From contig CAXSDH010000020.1 of assembly GCA_964235765.1 (NCBI GenBank), positions 1 to 51,108 on the forward strand: a DNA stretch of 51,108 nucleotides. Direction: 5' to 3'. The stretch's first letter is position 1. Every line of letters starts with the position of its first letter. Positions 1 through 6,802 of this stretch are shown here, one piece after another. A program made the position numbers and the translations under genes. The notes under the pieces are model-generated. The model searched no databases, was not told the DNA's origin, and saw only the letters and a list, made by a program, of their open reading frames with translations. The DNA is from JAVVHH01 sp964235765. GTDB taxonomy: Bacteria > Pseudomonadota > Alphaproteobacteria > Acetobacterales > Acetobacteraceae.

Positions 1-1260
1 TCGAGCGAGGACGCGGCGACTGGCGCGGGCGTGTCGGCCCCGGTAGGAGCGCGGTGGTTTCGGAAGTCAGGCGGCATGCCACCATCGACGCTTGCGCCAT
101 CATCGAAGCCTTTGTCTGGGCGATACCTGTCGTTTGCCGAGCGGGAGGAGCTTGCCATCCAGCATGCCCAAGGCGCCGGGGTGCGGCAGATCGCCCGGCA
201 GATGGGGCGGTCGGGATCGACGATCTCGCGAGAGCTGCGTCGCAACGCTGCCACGCGCGGCGGCGATTTGGATTATCGGACCACGACGGCGCAGTGGCAC
301 GCTGAACGGGCCGCTCGACGCCCGAAGGCGGCAAAGCTGGCGCTTAACGTGGCATTGCGGACCTATGTGCAGGATCGGCTGGCCGGCATGGTCGTTGCGC
401 CAAGCGGTGCTGCGGTTCCCGGGCCGACCGTATCGTGGAAAGGTCGCCGACATGGACCTCGGAAGGATCGGCGATGGGCGTCGGCGTGGAGCCCTGAGCA
501 GATTGCCCACCGCCTCTGGCTCGACTTCCCTCACGATGAGACGATGCGTATCAGCCATGAGGCCATCTACCAGTCGCTTTACGTGCAAGGCCGTGGGGCT
601 CTGCGCCGCGAGCTGACCGCCTGTTTGCGCACCGGGCGGGCGTTGCGCGTGCCCCGTGCGCGCGCCCGTGGACGGGGCAAGTCGTTCATCGTGCCGGAGA
701 TCATGATCAGCGAACGCCCGGCCGAGGCGGCTGATCGGGCTGTGCCGGGCCACTGGGAAGGCGATCTCATCCTGGGATTGGACAGTTCCGCGATCGGCAC
801 CCTGGTGGAGCGCACGACGCGGTTCACGATGCTGCTGCACTTGCCGCGGATGGCGGAGCACGGCGTGGGCGCTCGCGTGAAGAACGGACCCGCGTTGGCC
901 GGACACGGCGCCGAAGCCGTCCGCGAGAGCATCGCCGACACGATCGTCCTCTTGCCGGAACAACTCCGGCAATCGCTGACTTGGGATCAGGGAACGGAGA
1001 TGGCGCAACACGCACGGCTGAAGATCGACACGGGCCTGGACATCTACTTCTGCGACCCGCACAGCCCGTGGCAGCGGGGTACGAACGAGAACACCAACGG
1101 GTTGCTGCGCCAGTATTTCCCGAAGGGCACCGACCTGAGCGCTCACAGCAAGGATGCTCTCCAGGCGGTAGCGCTGGCCCTCAACACCAGACCTCGCAAG
1201 ACCCTTGGCTGGAAGACGCCTGCCGAGGCGTTTGACGAGTATCTGCGGTATGATAGCCGC
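1..1260 (+). mobile_element. IS30-family insertion sequence, incomplete or rearranged at its right end
   Basis: The segment is defined by the transposase reading frame; terminal inverted repeats could not be paired. The left end may lie outside the window, since the start codon is only 30 bases in. Family similarity stops near base 1250, after the conserved TPAEAFDEYL tail, where IS30 transposases normally end within about ten residues. Base composition also differs: a hand count of the line at 181–240 gives 26 G and 16 C, whereas lines sampled elsewhere in the window are mostly C-rich on this strand. This fits a foreign or recently inverted piece. The exact right border is inferred. Confidence 0.75.
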
Positions 1261-1911
1261 ACCCACCTCGCCGCCGCGCACCCAGCCTGGCGTGCCAGGC
1301 TGGGTGCGTCAGCACCGCAACAACGGCGAACAGAAGGTTTAGGGCCGAATGATCGGCATCGCATCCGTGGCCGGCGGCCGGATTACCGTCGTAGACCCCA
1401 ATCCCGATACCGGCGGCGTGATGATCCCGCGGTCAGGAACCGGCGGCGGCGTCTCGACCCGAGGCGAAGGGCTCTCGCTTCGCGGCTGCGCCAGTTGCCG
1501 ATCGTTTCCAGCACCCGGCGGCAGCGTGGGACTATCGGACCGTGGCCGCACGACGTCAGGAATCCCCTGCGCCCCGACCGGCGCAGCAATCGACGTCCCG
1601 ACCGCCAACCCGACCCAAAGGACCCAGGGCGCCAAGCCCCTCGTCTGCTTTCCAACCGAACTCGCCTGTCGCCCATAATGTCGCATCGCCATCCTCCTGA
1701 CCGCACATCCCATCAACGCCGCCCGGGAAGGACATGCTCGCGCCAACACCCGATCGTGTCCATGGCGATAGCCGCTAGAACAAGCCGCGGATGCGGTCCG
1801 GCAGCCGCCACAACCGATCACCCGCCAACGTCAACACCGGCCCGCCGCCACTCGCCCCGGCCCGCAGCCGGTTCAGCCAAGGCCGAAGCGGCGGCTGGTC
1901 GATGTCCATGA
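31..1911 (+). CDS. IS30-family transposase with aberrant C-terminal read-through
   Basis: This is a DDE recombinase that moves its own insertion sequence. An N-terminal helix-turn-helix region (about residues 34–70, with the run GRSGSTISRELRRN) precedes an rve-type catalytic core. The triad is visible as D245 in HWEGDLI, D319 in TWDQGTE and E353 in NENTNG; 33 residues separate D319 from E353, the IS30 spacing. Translation may start at GTG 31 or at ATG 76 (MPPSTLAP). The family-like part ends near residue 407 (base 1250). The frame then stays open for about 220 arginine-rich codons that run antisense through a secreted-protein gene and the 3' end of a glycosyltransferase gene. That extension is probably not a real domain: the native stop has been lost by truncation or frameshift. 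Activity cannot be judged. Confidence 0.85.
   Translation: MSAPVGARWFRKSGGMPPSTLAPSSKPLSGRYLSFAEREELAIQHAQGAGVRQIARQMGRSGSTISRELRRNAATRGGDLDYRTTTAQWHAERAARRPKAAKLALNVALRTYVQDRLAGMVVAPSGAAVPGPTVSWKGRRHGPRKDRRWASAWSPEQIAHRLWLDFPHDETMRISHEAIYQSLYVQGRGALRRELTACLRTGRALRVPRARARGRGKSFIVPEIMISERPAEAADRAVPGHWEGDLILGLDSSAIGTLVERTTRFTMLLHLPRMAEHGVGARVKNGPALAGHGAEAVRESIADTIVLLPEQLRQSLTWDQGTEMAQHARLKIDTGLDIYFCDPHSPWQRGTNENTNGLLRQYFPKGTDLSAHSKDALQAVALALNTRPRKTLGWKTPAEAFDEYLRYDSRTHLAAAHPAWRARLGASAPQQRRTEGLGPNDRHRIRGRRPDYRRRPQSRYRRRDDPAVRNRRRRLDPRRRALASRLRQLPIVSSTRRQRGTIGPWPHDVRNPLRPDRRSNRRPDRQPDPKDPGRQAPRLLSNRTRLSPIMSHRHPPDRTSHQRRPGRTCSRQHPIVSMAIAARTSRGCGPAAATTDHPPTSTPARRHSPRPAAGSAKAEAAAGRCP
1277..1308. terminator. 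Perfect 14-bp inverted repeat, terminator-like hairpin
   Basis: Arms 1277–1290 and 1295–1308 are perfectly complementary (14 bp, GC-rich) around a 4-base CGTG loop. The hairpin lies just after the family-like part of the transposase and just before the 3' end of the minus-strand secreted-protein gene, so it could end transcripts from both sides. Neither flank has a T-run, so a classical intrinsic terminator is not certain; it may be an element end or a protein site. Confidence 0.5.
1339..1686 (-). CDS. Hypothetical proline-rich secreted protein
   Basis: A 115-residue product with a likely Sec signal peptide: basic N-terminus (RHYGRQ…KQTR), hydrophobic stretch WVLWVGLAVGTSIAA and a probable AQ/G cleavage near residue 40. 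The mature part is low-complexity and rich in proline, serine and arginine, with PRSDSP/PRSESP and PPPVPDRGIITPP segments; no enzymatic domain is seen. The start at 1686 is chosen because AGGAGG sits 6 bases upstream of it, while the ATG two codons earlier abuts the AGGAGG. The stop lies close to the edge of the IS30 element, so the C-terminus may have been altered by the insertion. The gene is antisense to the transposase read-through. Function unknown. Confidence 0.55.
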   Translation of the reverse strand: MRHYGRQASSVGKQTRGLAPWVLWVGLAVGTSIAAPVGAQGIPDVVRPRSDSPTLPPGAGNDRQLAQPRSESPSPRVETPPPVPDRGIITPPVSGLGSTTVIRPPATDAMPIIRP

Positions 1912-2611
1912 CGAACTCCTCCCGCGGCAGAGACGCGATGGCCGACATCATGGCTGCGAACTCGTCATCCCCAACCCGCTGGTGCCGATTGGTGTCCGGG
2001 CTGGAAAAAGCCTGCGACCGTGTCCGGGCCAGGCGCAGAAGCGCGCTGTCGAGATCGGCATACCGCAGATGAACCAGGTACAGCCCCCCAAGAACCAGTG
2101 GTGCGTCGGCGCCATGAAACCCCGGCTGCCACGCCACCGTCCGCCGTATGAACGCTGGCTTGCACATGGCAGCGCTGAATCGCACCCACCGGCGCTGCTC
2201 CCCGATCGGCCGCCGCGGATCGAGCGGCGGTTCCGATCCAGGCAGATGCTGCAAATCCAATCCCACCGTCGTTACCACCGCCTCGGTCTCTCGCGCCGCA
2301 AACGTCCTGAGATCCCGGTGCTGCATCGGATCGGCCAGCACCAGCTCATCCACGTCGGAATGCACGACGGCATCATACGATTTGAGCAGATGCGCCGCAA
2401 AATCCGCCACCTGGGACGCCCGCAGGCCCTCGTCGAGCGGCGACCGCGGCAGCCTCTCGACACAGATCCCAAGGCCATCCGTGCTGCCGTCGCTCGAGCC
2501 GTGGTCCAGCATGTAGCAATTCGCTGCGCCCACCTGCGACACATAATACCGCGTCCAGACCGCAGCCCAGACCGGTTCGTTGTAGGCCATCGTCAACGCC
2601 GCCACGCGCAT
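1775..2611 (-). CDS. Glycosyltransferase family 2-like protein
   Basis: A 278-residue soluble protein that resembles GT-A glycosyltransferases acting on NDP-sugars. It opens with the typical VAALTMAYNEP strand-loop and has LDHGSSDGSTDG (about residues 36–46) and HSDVDELVL, where D86 and D88 form the DXD-type metal and nucleotide-sugar site. A later segment (WQPGFHGADAP) resembles the acceptor region of proteins annotated as glycosyltransferase family 2 or 92. No membrane segment or signal peptide is visible. Acceptor and donor cannot be deduced. It stands alone on the minus strand, with an upstream gap before a plus-strand operon, so it is probably a surface-polysaccharide or lipid-glycan enzyme only by family analogy. 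Confidence 0.7.
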   Translation of the reverse strand: MRVAALTMAYNEPVWAAVWTRYYVSQVGAANCYMLDHGSSDGSTDGLGICVERLPRSPLDEGLRASQVADFAAHLLKSYDAVVHSDVDELVLADPMQHRDLRTFAARETEAVVTTVGLDLQHLPGSEPPLDPRRPIGEQRRWVRFSAAMCKPAFIRRTVAWQPGFHGADAPLVLGGLYLVHLRYADLDSALLRLARTRSQAFSSPDTNRHQRVGDDEFAAMMSAIASLPREEFVMDIDQPPLRPWLNRLRAGASGGGPVLTLAGDRLWRLPDRIRGLF

Positions 2612-2788
2612 CGGCCAGATATCCAGGTGAAAGGCAGCCCGCTCGCTGCAGCACTACCCTGAGCGAACCGCCCGGGTGGTTCAACATCAGGCAGCACGCC
2701 TGGTGACGCCAGCCCCGGCGCCCCCGCCAAACCCAGGGCTTCGCACCAGGCGGCAACTCCGCTAAGTCGCTCCCGTCAGGAGCCACCG

Positions 2789-2920
2789 ATGCCCAACACA
2801 AGCGACACGATCCTTCGCGCCGTCCTCGGCCCAACGCTGCAGACCGCGTCCGTGCGTGCCGTGCTGCTGCTCGCCGCCTTCGCCGCTCTGGGCGCGGCAA
2901 CCACCTGGTTCCTGCGCTGA
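2789..2920 (+). CDS. Small single-pass membrane protein (43 aa)
   Basis: A short frame starts at ATG 2789 behind TCAGGA (7 bases upstream) and encodes 43 residues. A polar N-terminus (MPNTSDTILRAVLGPTLQ) is followed by one hydrophobic helix (VRAVLLLAAFAALGAATTWFL) and a final arginine. It lies 61 bases before pgsA on the same strand and could be cotranscribed with it. No family is recognised. The ribosome-binding site and the clean membrane helix argue for a real gene, but its size leaves doubt. Confidence 0.45.
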   Translation: MPNTSDTILRAVLGPTLQTASVRAVLLLAAFAALGAATTWFLR

Positions 2921-2981
2921 AGGCTGCCGGCCAGCGCGGCGCCAGTGGCTCGGCAGTGGCACTGGTGTAAGGTGCGCCGGC

Positions 2982-3608
2982 ATGCTGACCGATCTGCCGA
3001 ACCTCCTGACCCTGTCCCGCATCGCAGCCATTCCGCTGCTGGTGGCGGTCGTCGCGCTGCATTCTCCCGCGGCAGACTTCGCGTCCTGCGTCATCTTCAG
3101 CGTCGCAGCCATCACCGACTACTTCGATGGCCGCATCGCCCGCGGCCGCCGCCAGATCTCCAACCTCGGCCGTATGCTGGACCCGATCGCCGACAAGCTG
3201 CTGGTCGGCGCGACCCTGATGCTGCTCGCCGGACAAGACCGCCTCTCCGTCGGGGGCCTGTATCCCGCCATCGTGATCCTGCTGCGCGAGATCCTGGTGA
3301 GCGGCCTGCGCGAATACCTTGCCGGCTTGCGGGTCGGCCTGCCCGCCACCAACCTCGCGAAATGGAAAACCGGCTTCCAAATGGGCGCACTCGGAACCCT
3401 CCTCGCCGGGGACGATTCCGCAACGCTGCTTCACCTGCAGTTCCTGCCCGTCTCCACCATCGGCGAGATCATGCTCTGGGTCGCTGCGGCTCTCACGTTG
3501 CTGACTGGATGGGACTATCTCAAGGCTGGCCTACGCCATGCCGCCGCCCCTCAGGTGCAGCCCCGCGCGGATGAGCCGCAGCCCATCTGCCCCATCACCC
3601 GCGCTTGA
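2982..3608 (+). CDS. pgsA: CDP-diacylglycerol–glycerol-3-phosphate 3-phosphatidyltransferase
   Basis: Makes phosphatidylglycerol phosphate from CDP-diacylglycerol and glycerol 3-phosphate at the inner membrane, the committed step to phosphatidylglycerol and cardiolipin. The 208-residue protein carries the complete CDP-alcohol phosphotransferase signature D-x2-D-G-x2-A-R-x8-G-x3-D-x3-D: D46, D49, G50, then AR, G63, D67 and D71. Several hydrophobic helices follow, with a hydrophilic proline-rich tail. The N-terminus LTDLPNLLTLSRI is typical of the family and fixes the start at 2982. In alphaproteobacteria pgsA commonly sits between uvrC and moaD/moaE; moaDE are here but uvrC is not upstream. 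Confidence 0.93.
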   Translation: MLTDLPNLLTLSRIAAIPLLVAVVALHSPAADFASCVIFSVAAITDYFDGRIARGRRQISNLGRMLDPIADKLLVGATLMLLAGQDRLSVGGLYPAIVILLREILVSGLREYLAGLRVGLPATNLAKWKTGFQMGALGTLLAGDDSATLLHLQFLPVSTIGEIMLWVAAALTLLTGWDYLKAGLRHAAAPQVQPRADEPQPICPITRA

Positions 3609-3675
3609 GCATTGTTCGCTGCACATGCACAGTCCCGCCCGCCTTCCTCTTGACGGCCCAGGAGCCTCGACACCT

Positions 3676-4287
3676 ATGCGGCGCACCGCAACGCTCGCCT
3701 TGCTTCTCGGCCTTTCCGGCTGCACCGGGCTTGGGGAGTTCCTCAGCCATACCTTCACTCTGCCCGGCGAGAACCCGAACATCCCGATGGCCGACAGCGA
3801 AAACGTCCGCCGCGTCCTCGGCCAGCAGCCCCGGGTCGGCCCGCTCGAGCCCGAGCCCGGCAACGTTTGGCCCGGCCCGCAGCGGCCCGATCCCACACTC
3901 GCCGACATGCAGCGACAGGATGGTCAGGAGAACGCCCGCGGCTTCCCGCCCACCGACGTCCCAGGCGCGACTCCAGGCCTCCCCGCCGGTCGCCAGCCCC
4001 GCCCGCGTGGAAGCTCTACCCCACCGGGCAGCAACACGCCCAGCTTGTCTTCCTCTCCCGAACCCGGCGTGCTGCCGCCGCCAAGCTCTTCGGTGCCTGG
4101 CCCCGGCCCACAAGGCCGAGTCATCCAGACGCCGCGTGGCCCGGCCGTCGACGCCGGCGGCACCAACAGCTACCGCCAGCTCACCACCCCACAGGGTCCC
4201 GGCGCCATCATGGTGCCGAACGGCAACGGCACCAGCACCATCATCAACCCGAACGGTTCGGTGCAAACCGTACCGACACCGCGATAG
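3676..4287 (+). CDS. Hypothetical proline-rich lipoprotein
   Basis: A 203-residue protein starting at ATG 3676 with a lipoprotein signal: RRT, a leucine-rich core, then LSGC, giving lipid-anchored Cys17. The mature part is largely disordered: acidic/proline segments, a Gly/Ser/Pro stretch, and a C-terminal Asn/Gly/Thr-rich region (GNGTSTIINPNGSVQTV). No enzyme motif is visible. It lies between pgsA and moaD on the same strand. Its composition suggests an envelope-attached spacer or surface protein; function unknown. In-frame codons extend further upstream, but the lipobox fixes the likely start. Confidence 0.6.
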   Translation: MRRTATLALLLGLSGCTGLGEFLSHTFTLPGENPNIPMADSENVRRVLGQQPRVGPLEPEPGNVWPGPQRPDPTLADMQRQDGQENARGFPPTDVPGATPGLPAGRQPRPRGSSTPPGSNTPSLSSSPEPGVLPPPSSSVPGPGPQGRVIQTPRGPAVDAGGTNSYRQLTTPQGPGAIMVPNGNGTSTIINPNGSVQTVPTPR

Positions 4288-4299
4288 CCAGCTCGCAGC

Positions 4300-4554
4300 A
4301 TGGTGAAAATCCTCTACTTCGCATCCATGCGGGAACGCATGGGCCGCAACGAGGAAGACTTGGCCATGCCCGGCAAGGTCTCCACCGTCCGCGAGTTGAT
4401 CGCCTGGCTGCTCGACCGCGACGCCGCCGGCGCTTCCGCCTTCGCGCAGCCCAGCTTGGTCCGCGCGGCCGTGAACCAGGAGTTCGCAGGCCTTGACACG
4501 AAGGTGGGCGATGGCGACGAGATTGCCTTCTTCCCGCCCGTCACCGGCGGCTGA
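4300..4554 (+). CDS. moaD: Molybdopterin synthase sulfur carrier subunit
   Basis: The small ubiquitin-fold subunit of molybdopterin synthase. Its C-terminal Gly-Gly is adenylated and converted to a thiocarboxylate that donates sulfur to cyclic pyranopterin monophosphate. The 84-residue length and the FFPPVTGG end match MoaD, as does the N-terminal VKILYFASMRER strand. The stop overlaps the moaE start by one base (TGATG), so the two subunits are probably translationally coupled. moaA and moaC are not in this window. Confidence 0.93.
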   Translation: MVKILYFASMRERMGRNEEDLAMPGKVSTVRELIAWLLDRDAAGASAFAQPSLVRAAVNQEFAGLDTKVGDGDEIAFFPPVTGG

Positions 4555-5081
4555 TGGCAACCGTCCGGGTCCAGGCCGAGCCCTTCGACACCGGCGCAGA
4601 GCTCGCCCGCCTTCTCGCCGGCCGTACCGACATCGGCGGTATCGGCTGTTTCCTCGGCGTTGTCCGGGGCGCCGCCCATGGCCAGTCGATCACCGCCATG
4701 ACCCTCGAGCACTACCCTGCCATGACCGCCAACGCGCTCGCCGGCATCGCCAGGGAGGCCGAGGCACGGTGGCGCCTGTTCGGCTGCACCTTGATCCACC
4801 GCTGCGGGCGCCTCCTGCCCGGCGAACCCATTGTTCTCGTCCTCACCGCCAGCCCGCATCGCGAAGCCGCACTCGCCGCCACCGCGTTCCTGATCGATTG
4901 GCTCAAGACCCGCGCCCCGTTCTGGAAACACGAGGAACTGGCGGACGGCACGGCTCATTGGGTCGAGCCCCGCGAGGCTGACGAGCAAGCCGCCGCCCGT
5001 TGGTCCCGACCGGAACCAACCAGCATCTCTTGCGCTACCTACCAATGCCCAGAGCGGCACGAACAATCAGGAGGCAAGTAA
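4554..5081 (+). CDS. moaE: Molybdopterin synthase catalytic subunit
   Basis: The large subunit that binds precursor Z and, with MoaD thiocarboxylate, makes molybdopterin. The 175-residue protein has the MoaE fold motifs GCFLGVVRG, LEHYPAM and LTASPHREAA, and the WLKTRAPFWKHEE segment with K118 and K125, which correspond to the two catalytic lysines of E. coli MoaE. The tail after WVEPRE is about 35 residues longer than needed and low in conservation features. Start and stop are coupled with moaD. A nearby ribosome-binding site for the next gene sits in its 3' end. Confidence 0.93.
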   Translation: MATVRVQAEPFDTGAELARLLAGRTDIGGIGCFLGVVRGAAHGQSITAMTLEHYPAMTANALAGIAREAEARWRLFGCTLIHRCGRLLPGEPIVLVLTASPHREAALAATAFLIDWLKTRAPFWKHEELADGTAHWVEPREADEQAAARWSRPEPTSISCATYQCPERHEQSGGK

Positions 5082-5082
5082 C

Positions 5083-5400
5083 ATGACACCTCGTTCCCTA
5101 TTGCCGGCCATCGCCGCCGGCCTGCTCGCGGGCTTGAGCGCGTGCGCCACAGTCGACCGTGCCGCCGGAACGGACACCAGCGGGCTTTACCCAGCGCAGC
5201 GTGACGGAACCCGCAACAACCCGCCCGGCACTGCCGTAAGCCGCGGCTTCGACCGTGCCGCTGGTACCGATGTCAGCGGCGCCTACCCGGCGCAGCGCGA
5301 CGGAACCCGCAACAACCCGCCCGGCACTGCCGCGAGCCGTACTTACGATCGCGTGACCGGCGACGACACGTCCGGCGCCTTCCCCGCCCGCCGCTACTAA
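5083..5400 (+). CDS. Small lipoprotein with 32-residue tandem repeats
   Basis: A 105-residue protein behind a strong AGGAGG (ATG 5083). The signal peptide ends in LSAC, giving an N-terminal lipid-anchored cysteine near residue 21. The mature part is almost entirely repeats: residues 25–56, 57–88 and a partial copy 89–105, each beginning DR(A/V)(A/T)G and containing (T/V)SG(L/A)(Y/F)PA(Q/R)R; the two full copies also share DGTRNNPPGTA. The DNA repeats are close to identical over 96 bases. No enzymatic domain is present. Repeat copy number may vary by slippage. Function unknown; probably an outer- or inner-membrane-anchored periplasmic protein. Confidence 0.7.
   Translation: MTPRSLLPAIAAGLLAGLSACATVDRAAGTDTSGLYPAQRDGTRNNPPGTAVSRGFDRAAGTDVSGAYPAQRDGTRNNPPGTAASRTYDRVTGDDTSGAFPARRY
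5155..5397 (+). repeat. 96-base coding tandem repeat, 2.5 copies
   Basis: Copies at 5155–5250, 5251–5346 and 5347–5397 (partial), in phase with the reading frame of the lipoprotein gene. The first two share the same segment CGCAACAACCCGCCCGGCAC and differ at few positions. Confidence 0.85.
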
Positions 5401-5407
5401 GCTGAAT

Positions 5408-5440
5408 GGGAGCTGCGCCTCGGCGCAGCCCCCAACTCCC
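5408..5440 (+). terminator. Hairpin after the repeat lipoprotein gene
   Basis: A 6-bp stem (5413–5418 with 5423–5428, loop CTCG) is nested in a 5-bp outer pairing (5408–5412 with 5436–5440). It is followed by a pyrimidine-rich stretch but not a T-run. It could reduce transcription into the next membrane-protein gene. Confidence 0.4.
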
Positions 5441-5448
5441 CAATCAGG

Positions 5449-6759
5449 ATGCGGTCCGCTTCGGCAACAGCGCTGGGTGCAGTGCTGTTGACGTGGCCTG
5501 CAATCCTGAACCACTACCCAATCCTGTTCAGCGATACCGGCGGGCTCCTCGCCATGGGCCTGGAACCAAGCATGGGGTGGGACAAGCCCTGGGTCTACGG
5601 GCCACTCCTGGCGGTCTTTCACTGGCGGATCACCCTCTGGTTCCCCCTGGTCGCCCAGGGCCTGCTGACGTCATACGGCCTCTGGCTCGTGCAATTAGTT
5701 CTGGACGAACCTCGTCGCAGCAAGCACCTCCTCCTGTGCCTCGCGCTGGCCCTCGGCACAGCGGCGCCCTGGTTCACCTCGACGCTGATGCCCGACCTGT
5801 TCACGCCCATAGTGCCGCTGTGTTTGTTCATCCTAGCTCTTGGCCCTGTCCGGCTCTCGCAGTGGCAGCTTGGCGCGGCGGGCGCCATCGGCACGGTGGC
5901 CATCGCCGCCCACCTATCGCACCTGATCCTCGCCGCCGCATGCCTTGCGGCGCTCGGCATCGTTCGGCGCGCGGTCCCGTGGCGCCCGGCGGCGCCCTTG
6001 GCCCTAGCCCTTGCCTTCCTCCTCGTCAGCAACACCATAGGCCACGGCATCGTCGGCCTCTCCCCATACGGCTCCGTTTTCGCACTGGCCCGCCTCGTCG
6101 GCGATGGCCCGGCCCGCGCCTACATCGACCGGGTCTGCCCCGAAGCCGGCCTTCGGCTCTGCGCCTGGAAAGGCCGCCTCACCGCGGACAGCGACGAGTT
6201 CCTGTGGCACCCGCAAGGTCCACTCTGGGCTGACGAGTTCAGCCCCATGGCCTTCGCCCCCGAAGCCGCCCGCATCGTCTCCGCCACGCTCGCCGCCTAC
6301 CCGCTCCAAATCGCAGAGGCCGCCGCCGCCAACACCGCCCGGCAACTCGTAGCCGTCCAGGTCGGCGACACTCTCATCCCCGACCACCTCAACGCCGCCG
6401 TTCGCCCAAGGATAGAGGCCTTCTTTCCCAAGGTTGAAGTCGAGCGATACGCCGCAAGCTTGCAAGTGAACGGCCACCTGCGCGGAGCCGCGCAGCCGTT
6501 CCACATCCTTCATGCAGCCCTGCTCCTGCTTGGCACAGCCGCATCCTCCATGATCTTGGTCAAAGGCTTCCGCAGCGGCACCCCGCTCGCCACTCTTGCT
6601 GCCCTGGCCCTCACCGCTCTGCTCGCCAACGCGTTCGCCACTGGCGCCTTCTCCACCGTGCACGACCGCTATCAGGCCCGCCTCGCATGGCTCATCCTAC
6701 TACCGCCAGCTTTCGCAATCCTTAACAGGCGGCCTCCCCGGACAAAGGCCAGAGCATGA
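5449..6759 (+). CDS. Polytopic membrane protein of unknown function
   Basis: A 436-residue protein with about eight to ten hydrophobic segments: residues 5–25, 50–80, 95–135, 145–175, 185–205 and a C-terminal group about 345–430. A soluble stretch of about 130 residues (about 210–345) carries HPQGPLWADEFSP and LIPDHLNAAVRPRIE. The first loop contains ILFSDTGGLLAMG, with an acidic residue facing the outside, a feature loosely like GT-C glycosyltransferases, but no family motif is certain. The ribosome-binding site is weak, so the start is taken at the first ATG after the upstream hairpin. No partner gene is obvious. Confidence 0.65.
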   Translation: MRSASATALGAVLLTWPAILNHYPILFSDTGGLLAMGLEPSMGWDKPWVYGPLLAVFHWRITLWFPLVAQGLLTSYGLWLVQLVLDEPRRSKHLLLCLALALGTAAPWFTSTLMPDLFTPIVPLCLFILALGPVRLSQWQLGAAGAIGTVAIAAHLSHLILAAACLAALGIVRRAVPWRPAAPLALALAFLLVSNTIGHGIVGLSPYGSVFALARLVGDGPARAYIDRVCPEAGLRLCAWKGRLTADSDEFLWHPQGPLWADEFSPMAFAPEAARIVSATLAAYPLQIAEAAAANTARQLVAVQVGDTLIPDHLNAAVRPRIEAFFPKVEVERYAASLQVNGHLRGAAQPFHILHAALLLLGTAASSMILVKGFRSGTPLATLAALALTALLANAFATGAFSTVHDRYQARLAWLILLPPAFAILNRRPPRTKARA

Positions 6760-6802
6760 GCCGCGAGCCCAAGCGAACGGACGCGCCTTGACGGCCCCAA
6801 AC

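Noticed and set aside
100..1281. 393-codon open frame on the minus strand opposite the transposase
   Set aside because: No domain or ribosome-binding site, and the plus-strand frame has an intact DDE core.
1250..1911. C-terminal 220 residues of the transposase frame as a new domain
   Set aside because: Low-complexity arginine-rich sequence antisense to genes with signal peptide, ribosome-binding site or DXD motif; best explained by loss of the native stop.
2612..2788. Regulatory RNA in the gap before the small membrane protein
   Set aside because: Only short imperfect pairings (for example GAACC/GGTTC) and no promoter; nothing supportable.
5155..5397. CRISPR-like repeats
   Set aside because: The 96-base units are directly adjacent, in phase with a reading frame and without spacers; they are protein-coding repeats.
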